DNA of 64,000 bases from Motacilla alba alba (Eukaryota > Chordata > Aves > Passeriformes > Motacillidae): contig NC_052018.1 in assembly GCF_015832195.1 (NCBI RefSeq), positions 62,247,666-62,311,665 on the forward strand, given 5' to 3'. Shown here piece after piece: positions 25,298 to 39,300 of this stretch. The stretch's first letter is position 1, and each line of letters starts with the position of its first letter. A program made the position numbers and the translations under genes. The notes under the pieces were generated by a model, which saw only the letters and a program-made list of their open reading frames with translations, ran no database searches and was not told the origin of the DNA.

Positions 25298-27860
25298 TGC
25301 TGGATATGTATTGAAACCATCATATTAGGGACTCCAAGCTCTTAAATATTGTATTCTTTAGACCATCAATGAATTTTTGTCTTCAACCATTTTCTGCTCA
25401 AGCCAATTTGCAGTCAAAACCAGCAAATGTGGGCACTGTATTAAATTTAAATTTATTATATTAATGTGACATACTGGTGTTTTTTTGAAATAACAAATAG
25501 ATAATTTTTGCCATAAAAACATGTTTCAACAAAAATTGGTACAGGGAAGCAAGTTCTTACAGACTGTGAATTTTTGGTGCAGAGGAAGGCATTTGTCCTT
25601 TTCTGAGCCAGAAAGCACATTCATCTTTCCCAGTGTCAGCAAATACGTGCAATTTACACATTACTGTCTAAGCTTCTGAAAAAAATGTGGCCCTTGAGGC
25701 TTTCTTCTTCAGAAAATACAGTTAAGCTTCCCACTAACTTTTTTTTTTTTTTTTTTAATTTGGTGGGAATAACTTAACAGCAGATAGGAAGCACAATTAG
25801 AAAATCTCTTGACTGTAACCCATTCACCATATCCCAAGCCCAGACTTAGCAGGAAAATAATTTGGTAATACACTAGGGTTGCCTTATCATGGCATGCCTA
25901 AAAAAAGTCTCTACAATTAGATTATTAAACAATGGGGCCAAATTCATTTCAATTTTAGTTAATAATGCAAAAGTTGTTGCAGGTAAGTTGGATGCAAGTT
26001 TTTGTATTATACTTGATGAAATGAGCCTTGATGACAGTGAATGTTCTCTGATTTGGGTTTCTTTTAGCAGGGATTAGGTTTCTACTTTAAATGCTGAGTA
26101 GATTTGAATGCCGGAGCTTTTGGATTTATTTTCTCTTGAGGAATAACTCCTTGGCAACTTACCAAGCCTTTTCTACTTGCTTTGCATAAGAAACAGCAAG
26201 ACCGTATGAGTATTATATGTGTGTGTGTATATGATATATGTGACTATATTTTGGTCATAAAACACATTTTCTCTGAAGAGAAACTCCTTTGTACTAACTA
26301 CTCAAACAAATATATATGTATGTGTGTATTGAGTAATAACTAATAATAACTACTTAATTCTTTATCTGCATAGGGACTGAAAAAACCTGAGAACTCAGAT
26401 GCACACTATAAAAGTAGTGCTGTATTCTGATAATAATGAGGAAAAACAATTATCTTGTTAATGTGTGTTGCTCAAGTAAAATATCACCTTAATAAAGGAG
26501 CTAAGAATCCACTTGTGTCTATAAAGATATAAATGCATTCTAGTTTATTATTTTAGTTCTAGCTTATGATAGAATTACTCATTTAAATTAAAGATGTAAT
26601 AAAAACTAGTCTTGCACAGTCCAGTCAATAAAATCACCAAGACAACTGTTAAAATACAGAATCCAAGTGAGAGTAATACTGTCTAACCAATGATCCATGT
26701 TCCCTCACCTCAGTTAATGCTTTATCTATGTATCTCTCCTCTTCAAGCTGCCTGAACCATGGACAATGTAGACTTTTAATCATTCTTCTCACAGCCACAA
26801 AGCACTAAAATTTCAAAACCGTCTTCTGTTCGACGGACGCAGGACTTGCTCCCCATGGTGTTGATACCCGACAATGAAAGAAATGGTCTGAAAAAATGTT
26901 GATACCTACAGTGTGGTCTTATCTCCAACACTCCTCTTGACAAAACCTCTTCGTCCCGTGACCCTCACTGTGCTGTGGAGATCCCAGTCCTGCAGCCTCC
27001 TTCTTGTCCCAATTAACAGCATGCTTCCCTGCAGTGCCTAGGGCAATGAAACCTTAAATCCTCTTTTTTTTTTTTCCTCCATTCTGCTTTCCTCTTTGTT
27101 GGAGCAAATGATTTCCCATACTGGTTTTTGGTTTTTTTTTCAGACCCCAGCATCTCTTTTCCTTCACACACTTTCTGTCCCAGGCCACCTCACTGCCTCC
27201 TCAGACTCCACAGGTAGATCTGTTAAATGCAGGAGGCAAGCTGGCAGAAAGAAAGGTAGCTCGCAGAACTTAACCAATCTGTGGGCTGTTCTTAGACAGA
27301 GCTGTATTAATGTGGTTTTTTGACAACCCTTCATTCTGGCTCTGAAACCTGTGGGGTAGCCTATTTCACACCAATGCAAGGGAGCATTCAGCATCCATAC
27401 TCAGACATTTAAGAGTAGTAGCTGCTAGGGGAAGAAGGAAGAGAAGAACAAATAGAAGGGGATGTTGCCTGTGACATAGCTGGAGATACATTCTTGGGAG
27501 GAGGGACTCCAATAATGAAGGAGTTATGGCTTTGAAGGATTTTAGCTGTGGAAAACCTATGTCAGAGCAGGGACACCCCAGAGGGACTTGTGCTGGGGCA
27601 GAGGACAGCAAGTGGAGTAGAGGAAAAAGAGTAAACAAGGAGTGTCAGAAAGTAACCATTATTCACCAATGCCAGTTTCATGCAGTACCTTGTTGTGGAG
27701 TCTGGGACTGTATCAGGTGGTGCAAATGAGCAAAGTTGAAAGCAGGAAGAGTAGAGAAATGGTATTTGACTGAAGGTGAACCTAGGAAAGGGGAAGGAAG
27801 ATCAATTTTTAAATCAATTATTAGATACCTATGTTAACAAGCAATAAAAAAAAATAAAAG
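25298..27860. other. Intergenic DNA, no gene recognised
   Basis: Contains a T-run (about 25738-25757), short TG/TA runs (about 26215-26240 and 26310-26330) and a small cluster of CpGs near 26820-26870 that stands out from the CpG-poor surroundings. No exon or RNA gene is recognised. Confidence 0.55.
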
Positions 27861-28535
27861 AATGATTGAATGGTTTGGGTCAGAAGAGACCTTAAAGAAC
27901 ATGTAGTTCCAGCCCCGTTGCCATGGGCAGGAACACCTTTTACTAGATCAAGTTGCTCAAAACCCCATCCAGCTTGACCTTGAACACTTACGGGGGGGGA
28001 CATCCACAGCTTCTCTGGGCAATCTGGTCTGGTGCCTCACTATTCTTACAGTAAAAATTTCTTCCAAATATCTAACCTAAATCTTCCTGCTTTCAGTTTG
28101 AAGTCAGCACCCCTTGTCCTATGCTCTTGTAAAACTCTCTCCATCTCTCTTGCAGCTCCCTTTAGATTTTTGAAAGTTGCTGTAAGGTTTCCCTAGAGCC
28201 TTCTCCAGGCAATCAACAATCTCAACTCTCTCAGTGTGTCTTCATAGGAGAGGTGCTGCAGCTCCTTGATATTATCCTCCTTGGACTTTTGTCAACAGGT
28301 CCATGTCCTCCTTATGTTGAGGGCTCCAGAGCTGGATGCAGCACTGCAGGTGGGGGTCTCATCAGAGCAGAAACGAGGGGCAGAATCCCCTCCCTCACCC
28401 TGCTGGCCACACTGCTTTGGATGCAGCCCAGGACACAATTGGTTTTCTGGGCTGCAAGTGCACATTCCCAGGTCACACTGAGCTTCTCATACAGCAACAA
28501 AGCCCCTCTCAGAGCAGCTTTCAATTTGGCACTGT
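27861..28535 (-). mobile_element. CR1 LINE, 5'-truncated, minus orientation
   Basis: About 675 bp of CR1 in reverse. The 3' end is at 27861 ('tgaatggtttgggtcagaag'). It is followed by the antisense 3' region ('cagccccgttgccatgggca', 'gggcaatctggtctggtgcc') and the antisense end of the reverse-transcriptase ORF ('ttgagggctccagagctgga', 'ctgcaggtgggggtctcatc'). Many substitutions and small indels show an old, dead copy. The open frames on its plus strand (up to 149 codons, 28253-28702) are antisense artefacts. Confidence 0.92.
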
Positions 28536-31500
28536 GTTGTCTGAGACAGCTTTGGAGTCCCCTTGTTTTATTTATAAGCCACTGTAAGCATTTTCTTCCA
28601 TCTTATCCTTCTACTTCTCATATGCAAGAATGCTCCTCCCTATTTCAAAATAAGCCCAAGCATTTAAAAAAAAGTTTCAGGTACAATTGTGACCTTAACT
28701 AAGTCTACTAAATAGAAATTCCAGCAGTGGCTAAATCACTGCTGATTTTGTTAACTGTGTGCATGCCACTGACAAACATGTTGAATTTCACATACTGAGA
28801 AAACACAGGCAAAATCTTATTCCATGCAAACTGAGGCTTATTTTCATGAAAAGCCAGTTACATTTATATGTACATACATATAAAAGCATCTAAACCCAAA
28901 TTCCTATTATGCAACTGGAAGTATCATGTTTATTGGCCATTTTTCAAAATAATGAGAAGCATTTTTATGCAGTATGGCAAGACGGTGAAATGTGAAGTGA
29001 ATAATTAAATTCAGTACTAAAGAATTCGACATATAACTCTTGTCATACCCTGTTATAAGCTTTTAGATAGGAAAATGCAATTTCCTGGTGCAAACACTTA
29101 TTTTAAGCTTAATCTAATAAGAATGATCGTAAACCAGTGATTCACAAGTTCTGTGTGTACACCCTTATTATGATATTGTTCTTAGTCACTGAGTTTATTG
29201 TTCTTAGAATCACATAGCTCCTTTTACTCCAGGAGAAACAATTCTAAAGTGGTTGATAGTCTAGGGTTTGCCAGTATTTTTTCAGAAGATCCTTTCACTA
29301 GCTAAGGGCAGTTTATGCTGTCTGCACAGAAATAAAGTGACTAGACTTCCCTCAAACAGCCACCAAATGACCAAAGAAAAACCCACTTGTAATGGTTGTC
29401 ATGACCAATTACGATATTTGTTAGTTTGTCATCCACTTCTGCTCTTTCCTTTAAAGGTTTACCAAAAAAAGAGACTAGACCACAACTTAATTCAATCACA
29501 GCAAGCAAAGGATGGAAACAGACCCCACACAATAGCTGTAGCTCCTTTCTCTGTTAAGAACGATACTGGCATCTAAACAAAGAAAATTTGAGGAGGAGAA
29601 GGAATCTGGCTTTCATTTTTGGAAAGTATAACAGTATGTCTACAGAGACAACAACATATCCATCTCCACAATGGCTTTGGCAGTCACCCTTTGGTCTCAA
29701 TTTCCTATTACACAGTTTCAAAATTCAAGGTGCAAATGCTCTCTCTTCCTCTTTCAATCTCCTTTCCCCTCTCCCCACCTAAACAGTGAATGAAGTCTCA
29801 GCCTTCAAGAACACTATTCCCTAAAAGAAATTATGCATCATTCAGACTGGGCTCTTCTGACTTCTCTCCCGTCACTGCTCCTAGGAATCTGAATGGTTTT
29901 CTGAGCTGTTCTGTCACAATAAAACCCACTTGTTTTCACGTTAGCACAGCACCAGCTCACTTTAATGCCAAGTGGGTTTTCATCCTATCCTTCATGGAAT
30001 TATATCCACCTCTGACTAGAGTCTGCTGCTGCAATGACATGAGGCAGGGGTTGCAACTGGGCTTAACTCTTCATTTTACTTCTCTTTCTGATACTGAATC
30101 TCACTTCCTCCTTCAGCTGGAATGCATTCCTTAATCTTTCTCTCTACTAAATACCTTTGAAACATGTTTGCTGTAGGTTCTTCACTGCATGCAGCAGTCC
30201 TACCACATTTACTGGCAGCTGCATAGGACATAGCTGTTGGATTCCATTATGGGATTTCAAGACAGCCCAAACTTCCATGGTGGATCTGGGAATGAGTGTA
30301 TTGAACATTCCAACAGTACCTTCTACCCATAGTGGCATTTGCAAACACAATCTACAACCTGATGACTCTGAAGACAGGTTATTGCATCTTGTAGATAAAT
30401 TAGAAAAAGAGTAAAACATTTGAAAATTCTTTGCCCTTGATAAGGTTGCTTGCTTTGAGCAATGGTGCAATCTTCAATTTCTTCCTCCAGGTTTTCAGGC
30501 CTGAGACAGCCTGGACAAGACAAGAAGTTAAGATACTCTTTTCTGTCTTCCAGCCACAGCCCCCTCAAGAAACCCCATGGCACAAAGCACTCTTGAGAAA
30601 TGAGAGCATCTTTCTTTTATATATGCATCTACATGATCAAAAATTCAGATTTTTTTTTTTCAGTATCTGAAAGCATTAAGGGGACACTGTCTTTACTCTC
30701 CACAGGTCTTTCCAGGGGAATGGGATGGCAGGCATGTGCATACAATCTTCCACTCTGTGGTTTAAGTGGTTTTTTTTTTTTTTTTGTTTTTTTTTTCCAA
30801 TGAAAGTCTGTATTTCCCTTCCTTCTGGGCTAAACTATTGGTATTTTCTTTCTCTTGAGATTAATTTTCTTGACTGTTGCTCCAGTCTAGGTGACTTGCA
30901 GAAGAGCTTCTAAAACTTTTGGGCTTCTTTCCAAAATTTTTTACTTTGTCAGATGACAAATAAGCGCATGGGAATAGAAAATGTACTTGACTTTATCCTG
31001 TCAGTGTAAGAAATTATGTTTCTGTTTTCTCTGTTCTGTGCCAAGATTTTGCCTTCTATCTGGATGTATTTGTCAGCAGGACCCAAAGTTTACAACACAA
31101 CCCTCCCCTTAGAATGAGCGACAGAATGCATCTGAGTGTGGTATGGGTGAGCATTTCTATCTTTTTTACCAGCCACATCAGCAAGAACTCTCCCTCCAAC
31201 TTTAATTGGAAATAAATCAACGATATAGCAGAGAAATATCTCAGGTTTCCATCATGAAAATGGGAGCCTGTTAATAAAAAGGTTTCCAGCTGAAAGATGG
31301 TGGAACCAACATGTAAACACTTAAGAGACCACATTTTCCCACTGAGCAGACATACATCTAATAAAATGTGTGAAATACAGCAAGGATGAGATAGCAAGGT
31401 TTGTCTTTGAGGCCTTTTTGAGGACTATAAACTCATAACACAAATCGTTTTCCAGGCAATAAATGTAAATACCACTGAAAGACAGGGTGAGAATATGCCA

Positions 31501-34500
31501 GAATAAACCTAATTGTTTTTGATAGATACTTCCAGATGTTTCCTTTTTGCTACATTGCATTTCCAGCAGACTTCTGCTAAGTTGAAGTCCTCAACTACCC
31601 CTCTGTTCATAAAATTAAAACCAAATTGCTAATACATCACCGTTCAGAATTAGAATTTAAGTTTTTAATTCTCCTCTAAAATAGCCCTATGTGATGGGCC
31701 ATTTTTTATTTATCAACATTACAGAGTCAGGTGGAACAATTTATAAAGTGCATTTCATTAGTAAAGCATCAAGCTCTTAAAGGTGACAGTATTTCACTTT
31801 AAAATAGATTCAAATATATTTGTCAAATACAACTTTTGCAAGTAAGTAGCTATCATTTTCTGTCCATGTTTGGATCCTTCCTTGACTTTCTTTCTTCTTA
31901 TTGCTCCAAGTCAATCCTTCTGGTATTTGTGTTCCTTTCCCTGTTGCACATGAGAATTTTTCCACTATTGGGAGTTCCTGGTGCATTTCATAGATGCATG
32001 TACTGCTTGGCTTCCATTAGAAATATAATTTATGGATTACAGAGCAATATTTAATTATGTTATTGATTTCATTGTGCTCCACTGGACACATAGGATCCAT
32101 GTGCACATCTTGGTTTTCATTTAGTTCTGTTTCATTGTAAAAGACATTTATTTTGGCTACATGCAACTATCAGTCTATACCAGTTCATTTATTTGGCAGC
32201 TGCAAATTTAAAATACTACACAGTATTATTCATTAAGATTTGATGGAAAAAAAGGGAGGGAAATTAAATGTAAGGATAATTCCAGAAGTAAAGAATACTC
32301 TAAGGAGGAAAAAAAAAAAAAGAAAAAAAGACTGTTCCACGTTGTCAACTGAGAGAACAGGTGAATCATACACCTGCTAATGCTGAAATAATGTACATCC
32401 ACCTGGAGGAAAGGCTCCCTCCAGATACTAGTAAAAAACCTATTGATGCTCCTGAAAGGTTATTGATGTAACTGCTTACACAGTTTCGCCACAACCAGTA
32501 ATCATACGGATACGACACTAAGGTGTCACTGAATGCTATTACCAAATACTATCTCAGCTACACACATCAGCTACTGAATTAATGGATTTTATGTAGCAAT
32601 TAGTCAATAAAATCCAGAGCCAGGACAACAGATACACTGTTCCTCCCAATATTAAACTGTATGTAAAGCGAGGATACTTGAAAAGAAGGCTGTGCTATTG
32701 CCTGTTGTTAACAAGGCTATGATTGTTAGAGCCCTCAGCACCGAGATTTCATTAAATGAATAAAAACAGGCAGTCTCACAATAGGAAGAGGCTTAAGGAG
32801 CAGCACAGAGACAGTTTTAAGGAAGGACTTATTTTTCTTGCCTAATTTACTATTTCCAGTTATTGTTTACAAATCTTTCATGTCAGAGCACAGCCGTTAA
32901 TGAAAGTATTTGTGTTTACTGCTTTTTACAGTTTCCTCGGAAACTAACATGCTATTTATCTTCTCTAGAACTAATATCTATAGCACTAATGTCCTGGTTA
33001 TAAAGAGATGGCTGCACTCTAGACAAAGCCAGTTTAAACTCAACTTTAGTTCAAAGGACAGCAAATAAAGGCTAACAGTGCAACTAAGAGAATCAGTTTA
33101 TACTGAAAGTAAAGCATGTCTTAACAAGTACTGCTGAGAAGTAGCATCTAGCAGAAATATGGGCAGACTGATTTGTTTGTTTGGTTTGGTCTGCTGGGGT
33201 TTTTATTTTGGTAAAATCTTCTATCTTCCCCATTTCTTCAGGTAATAGTCAAATTATTATCCAAATTATTATTAATGAAAATCTACCTTTTCTCACTTAA
33301 AAAAGGAAAATAAAAATATTTTGCACTAGAATTAATTACATTCTATGCCTGAAAGGTATTTAGGCCCCTCCTTCAGACTGGATACAGCTTCAGCAAAATT
33401 TCCAGATTCAAACTTCATTGCTGATTGCACGCATATTAGCTGGAACTGAATAGAAATGTACTTTCAGAAATTTCACCTTTCTGGGATAAAGCTAGCTGTG
33501 ACAAATATATGGTTCTACCTCTATATAGAGATGCAAACTAGAAGGCAGTGAAGAAAATATAGTGCAGCTTGAGATGGGAATACATTGTGTGAAATTTGCT
33601 ACATTGGCTCACTTGGCTTCAGTGAATCTGTGTGGAATTTTGACTGCACTGTGTTTGAAAATTGTGCTTGCATTTAGCCATAGTGTATCTATATGATAAG
33701 GAAATTACATTTATTATAGTTATTGGTTTAGCACAAGTTCCACATCAGTATTGAAACACAAAAGCTCATAAATTCTCTTCTTCCTTCAAGACACAGTTGT
33801 TTTAAAAGAATCTTATCTAAAGTGCAGGAAAATCACAGGAAAATTTTACTTTTAAAATAAGTTAATATAAAAAAACCCACTTGTTAACATTTCTGCTAGA
33901 GAGATCTACTACAGAAGAATATCTGATACAGAATACTTTTCTACATATGATTTGTTAAAAATGTTTTTGCACCCACTCTTTGAAAAACAGGAAACATTTG
34001 GGCAGCTAAATTGGATTTGGTGTGGCTCCAAAGGTGCTTCAGTGCACATTAGTTTCAAAATTGAACAATTATTGTATAGCAGTAAAAATGCCATTTTGAT
34101 CTGAGGGGAAACAACAGAGCATGATCAGTGACTAAAAGTTTCTTTGCTAGTAGAAAATGTAGATTTAGTGTAACAGAAATAATATGCCTAAAATAAGCTT
34201 TTTTCAGCAAAGGGTATCACCAAAATGCTTAATTTGACAGACAAATGAGTAATTGAGGACACTGTTACTTCACGGTTCAGAGAAACCTGTCTAATTTAAT
34301 GATTTAAGCATAATCCGACTACTTAAACAGTAACACACAGATACCAGTATTTTCATAAATGCTGGTCCAGGAAGCACCACAAACAACTTGCTGCAACCAC
34401 TTGCAGTACTGCTGGCAGCGAGGCATCCCAACACAGGCTGCTGCTGCTCTACTAACACTCATAACTCCAGGCCAGGAGGGATAACCAGCCATGCTGGAAC

Positions 34501-36249
34501 CCCAGCTGCCACAGTTCGGGTTACTTTTGCTGCAATAACGCCCCTCACTTGAAGCTAAACAGCCTTCAAAATATGCCCTTGCTTTGCGCATGGAAACAAA
34601 AGAGCTCTCTTCTGGCTTTATCAGTTGGTCTAAATATTTGGGATTTCAACAGCATGGGGAGTGGGAAAATGATATTTACACTACCCACCTTTAAGCACTT
34701 AACGTACTTCCTTCCCCCTCCTTGTCTTCAGTGTCTGCCAGGTTTACATTTGCCACAGCTATAGCACCTCTGTCTCCTCTGGGAACTGAACACCAGAAAC
34801 GGCGTATCGCCTCTAGCTTTGTGATAAGTGGCAAGGAAACAGGATGTAAATTCACATGACAAGCACTCACATAATAATTGTTCATAAATGATAGTCCTAT
34901 TATATTTGATACTAAACAGGGAAAATATGCGTACAAACAGAGCCATTAATCTACTTCAAGTCATCTGCAGAGAAATACTGTAAGGATCAAGTTCTCATTT
35001 ACTTAATTGATTTTTATTGTCCACATGCTTGTGCAAGATTATGGTGTAAAATGACAACATTGACAGTTCTGGTGAAACAACCAAAGAGGAATATCAGAGA
35101 ATGCAAGGAATTTATCTACAGAAAGCTATCAGTGCCACCAAAACTATCACTGAGATAAGGAATGTTAATATCAAACCTGGAGGCTACCTTTGGAATGGAC
35201 AATGTTTGATCAGTAACTATAAAGATGCCAGAACTTACAAATACATTTCTTTCCTTAAATTCTACACACTTATAACTCCAGTTCTCATAGACCACACATA
35301 GCTGAGCCTTCCTCATTTTGTCCTAAGAACTGTAGGGGTACATGAGATTTGGTCCACAGAATAACCTGGGTAGACAGGTAATTTAAACTGAACTGGAATC
35401 TGCCTGGTATTTTGCAAACAGAGAAGCTTTAATAGTACATACCACAGAAATGCAAATGTTTTGCTTCTCTGTGGACATTTTAGAATGGATTATGATGATT
35501 CTAAAGTTTTATTCTATATTGTATCATACTTTCATATATGCAAAAATTAACACTACTTGGATATAAGAAGAGGTGGAGATATGAACAATGACAAAAATGA
35601 GTCTTTAATTCTTGGTGAAAATGTGCCATAAATTCCATACTGTGTTCCATCCCACTATGGCCTTACAATTTATCCTTTTCTTACACATGTAGTAAGTTTA
35701 ATACAGTCTGACCTTATGACATGTCACTAAAGCTAATTCTCTCCAGTGAAAATAGTCATAAAATTCTCTAGTCATGGAAGAGAGAAACTGCAGGACAATT
35801 AAAACTCTCACTTATTTGGAGTGCTTTAAAGTAACTATTAAACTACCTGTTGTCATTCTCAGATTATGTTTTGGTGTATCTGTCCAGATACACCAAAATG
35901 TTCCTATTACACTCATTTACTTGCTTACATACTCTTTATTTTTCACTGTGATAATTTCCACTATGTACGGTAGTACACAGCCTTATTTTGTATCATTGTG
36001 TTCAGCCAGGCCCAAAGCACACCTAAAATTCAAAACACGAGCATAGCCGCAGTATGAAATTAGAAGAACAAACACTAATGAATAGTTGGTTTAGGCTTTG
36101 AGAAATAACCATATTCATTTAATTCCAGGCATTGATTACTTGGTCTCTAATGCAGTTGTGCCAGTTTCATTAAAAAAAAAAACAACAGAGATTTATAAAG
36201 CAACCTTTTAACTGGATGCAAAGCTCATGCTATGGTTGTTGTTCAAATA
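28536..36249. other. Intergenic DNA, no gene recognised
   Basis: No exon or RNA gene recognised. T-runs lie at about 30650-30661 and 30769-30797. A dense set of frames at 29790-30583 overlaps on both strands without family resemblance. A segment at about 32630-33060 has the look of conserved non-coding DNA (see findings). The frame at 34319-34591 (minus, 90 codons) is Cys/Ser-rich and unassigned. A tight hairpin sits at 35869-35898. Confidence 0.5.
35869..35898. repeat. Perfect hairpin: 13-bp arms, 4-base loop
   Basis: 'ttttggtgtatct' (35869-35881) and its exact complement 'agatacaccaaaa' (35886-35898) flank the loop 'gtcc'. Pairing stops abruptly on both sides, so this is a short isolated hairpin and not a miRNA-length foldback. 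Confidence 0.95.
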
Positions 36250-36312
36250 GTAAGGACATGGTTTAGTGATGGGCTTGGAAGTGCTGGGTTAATGATTCTG
36301 TGATCTATTATT
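36250..36312 (+). mobile_element. CR1 LINE tail with internal deletion
   Basis: 'ggacatggtttagtgatggg' followed by 'gcttggaagtgctgggttaa' is the CR1 3' end. It then jumps straight to the terminal 'tgattctgtgatct' repeat. The usual intervening block ('ttggactcgatgatct' to 'ccttccaacc') is missing, consistent with a deletion of about 40 bp between short repeated bases. Confidence 0.8.
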
Positions 36313-39300
36313 CTCTTCCTAACATTTGGATAACTCAAATGCCATGTGGAACAAGCTGTGTGTGTCCTGTATAATCCCTGAGAAGTTATGAGTTTATAGA
36401 TATGTTTCTGTAAGGTTTAGTACCCATGACAGGTTATGGAAAGTAGAATTTACCCAGATATCCTGCCCTCAAATAACTTGGAGTGAATATATTCCCAGTT
36501 TGTTTCCCTTCTTCACCACTGACATAATCTGTGTCTGAATTACTGTATTAGTTGTATTAGTATACTGCAGAATAAAAGGTCCTGCATTTATATAAAACAC
36601 ATATTAGAACATAAATATTTGTTCATGCTTGGTGATCCCTCTTTTCTGGAGACAAATTAACATAATCTTTTGCACACCAATGCCATGTTCCTATGGCAAT
36701 ACATTAAAATATACTAGAACTTCACCATTAATAAATTTTTTGATTAATCAATTGTATCAGGTGAAGCAAGAAGCACTTGATTGTTGAACCTTTTAAGAAT
36801 TTGGTTCCCCTCTACAGAAACTTTTCTTGAAACTTACCAGTTTCATTAAGCTTGTGCTACAGAAAATATAAAACATGCTTAATAGATGAAGGGTCAGAAC
36901 ATGAATGATTATTTGCCAGTGAAATAAAATAAAAACTTTAAATATTATAATACAGATTCATCATAGAAACAAAATAAAGGGTAGATTTTTTCTTTTCTCC
37001 CCTTTGGTGCTAGTTCCATGTTAGTGATCATTTATAAAGTAATCACATAAAAACGCACAGTTCTCCCTTTAGAAGTTCAGATCTTTTATGAAGGCAGGAA
37101 AGTCAAAGCTCTGTGTGATCCTCTTCTCTGCATGCCTCCTAGTTTTGCCAAGGAAGCAGTACAGAATAACTGTTGACTCCAAATCGGCAAGAGTAGGAAG
37201 TCTAATTAGTCTGCAAAGGGATGGCCATTCCTTTGTAGTTTGACACTGGATACACTTCAACACATTTGTACACTCCCATTTTTAAAAAAGGGAGCTTTGT
37301 AAAACTCTGGCATGCTTACATCCTGTTTCTTTTGCAATGCATCATACTGTGGCCAGAAATGCTGCTATTGTATATCCATCAGAGCAACTTCCAAGATTAA
37401 ACTAATACATACACAAATCTTATTTGTTTTCAAAATAGCACTCTAGTTTGAAAGAAATTAGTCCAAACTAAAGACAAAAACAAAAATACCAAACCAAAAA
37501 TCTCAAAACATAAAGCAGCACACCTGTTGAATAGATAAATCCTCTAGAAAGCAGGCTGCAGTTGTGTAGGGTAATAACATCCAAAGCTATGCAAAGCTCA
37601 GGGATGCTGCTTGACACAATGGCCTGCTTTCAACTCTCTCTTTGGTTTGTAACCTCAAGTTTTGCTGTCCAAGAATCTTCTAAAAGAAAGCAGAACCCAA
37701 TCAAAATGGAATCTGCACTGCAAAATACCAATTCTTGCCCTTTCCCCCTAAACTAGTCTTGGTTCACTGGAGAGTCATTTTGGCAAATCTAGTCAAGTTT
37801 CACGTCCCAAACTGTAATTAGAGAAAATAAACAATGACATGTCCTGTTAAGAAATAATATTCTCAAAATTATAGTGGAAGGAACAACTGAAAAAATAGTA
37901 TTGGCCAATGTGGAATCAGGCTATATTAAAAAAACACCAAAACATATGCAGTGACGCAATTTTCTCCTTGCAGTTTATGAATTGCCTGTTTTGTATAAGA
38001 TGCTGGAAAAAAAATCAATAAAGAGAAAAAAAGAAAAATCACCTTTGGTTAGTCTGCTGACTTTTAATCACTCCAGCAAGAGCTAGGCTGCTTTGACTAA
38101 GAATGACAACCTGAAACAAAATGTGAGAAGTTGTGGAAACCTGTATCTGATGAAAATAAAAAAAGGAAATTCTGGAGCATGCCAATGTGATGGCACAAGC
38201 AGAACACTGCACTCTCCACAAGTGCCCAAATAGGGTTATATCAGCCCCTATCAATTACAAATTCCACTCCAAAGCATATCTCAGAAATGGCAAATATGGG
38301 TACAGGTACAAACGTGACAGAGAAAAACCTTTTTAATATATACATAGCTATTTTTATACCATGTTCTCCACAGATACCAGACCCTGATATTGTAAAGGAA
38401 ATGGACAAAATCATGACAATCATTGATGACATTTGGTCTTTCTAGACTTTAAACCTGTCTTAAAAGATTTGGAAGCACAGTTTTATATCTAAAATCTTAA
38501 CAAATTGTCTTGAAACTCTGAACTGATATTTAGGAGTATGTTTTTATCATCTTTGCTTCCACTTAAGCTAATCCAGATAAAAGTTCTCCAGCATCCCCAA
38601 ATTATAGCCCCTCCATCCTTTTCCTCTCTTCTCTTTTACATGCTCTGCAATCACGTCACCAAAGAATATCTGTCTCTTCTCCATGAACCCACCACTCCTG
38701 CAGCAGTTACAGGGGTTCAAGGAAATCACGCTTGCAACAACTCATAAACCAGCACACATTTGTATGAGTGTGCTCCACCTCAGGAGAATAAAGCAAGGTA
38801 TTCACCAGCCAACTCGCACAATTGCTACAACACAATGTTATTAAAAATTCCCTACTGACAAGTCTAAAGTACCTGCCATTCCTGTTGCCACATTGTAGGG
38901 GTGGGATTTGGTTGCTTTCAAATTGTTTATGACTTGTTCATGACACATGGCAACAAACACACTGCCTACATGCATGGAACAGTAATTGAAAGCAGCAAGA
39001 CAGTGGCAAACAGAATAGGAAGAATAATTTTTATTCTATATAAATACTCATATTGCATTATCTTCTCTGCAGAGAAGTCCACATACTTACAGAAAGTCCT
39101 GATTTTGTCTCTATGGAAGTGCTAATTTCATCATTTAAGTCAAAGATCCCTATGGCTCTAGCTTTCTACTCCCATATGCACAAAATTTGACACCTAGGCA
39201 CTAAATTAGATATGATAGAATCAGACATTACTAAGACAGGGATCAATGCAGAACTGGACAAAATAATTTTCTTCTCTCTCTGCCTATTTTGATGACACTA

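Noticed and set aside
28253..28702. 149-codon plus-strand frame
   Set aside because: Mostly antisense to a CR1 element; chance frame.
34319..34591. 90-codon minus-strand Cys/Ser-rich frame
   Set aside because: No family recognised and no exon signals; slightly higher G+C explains the length.
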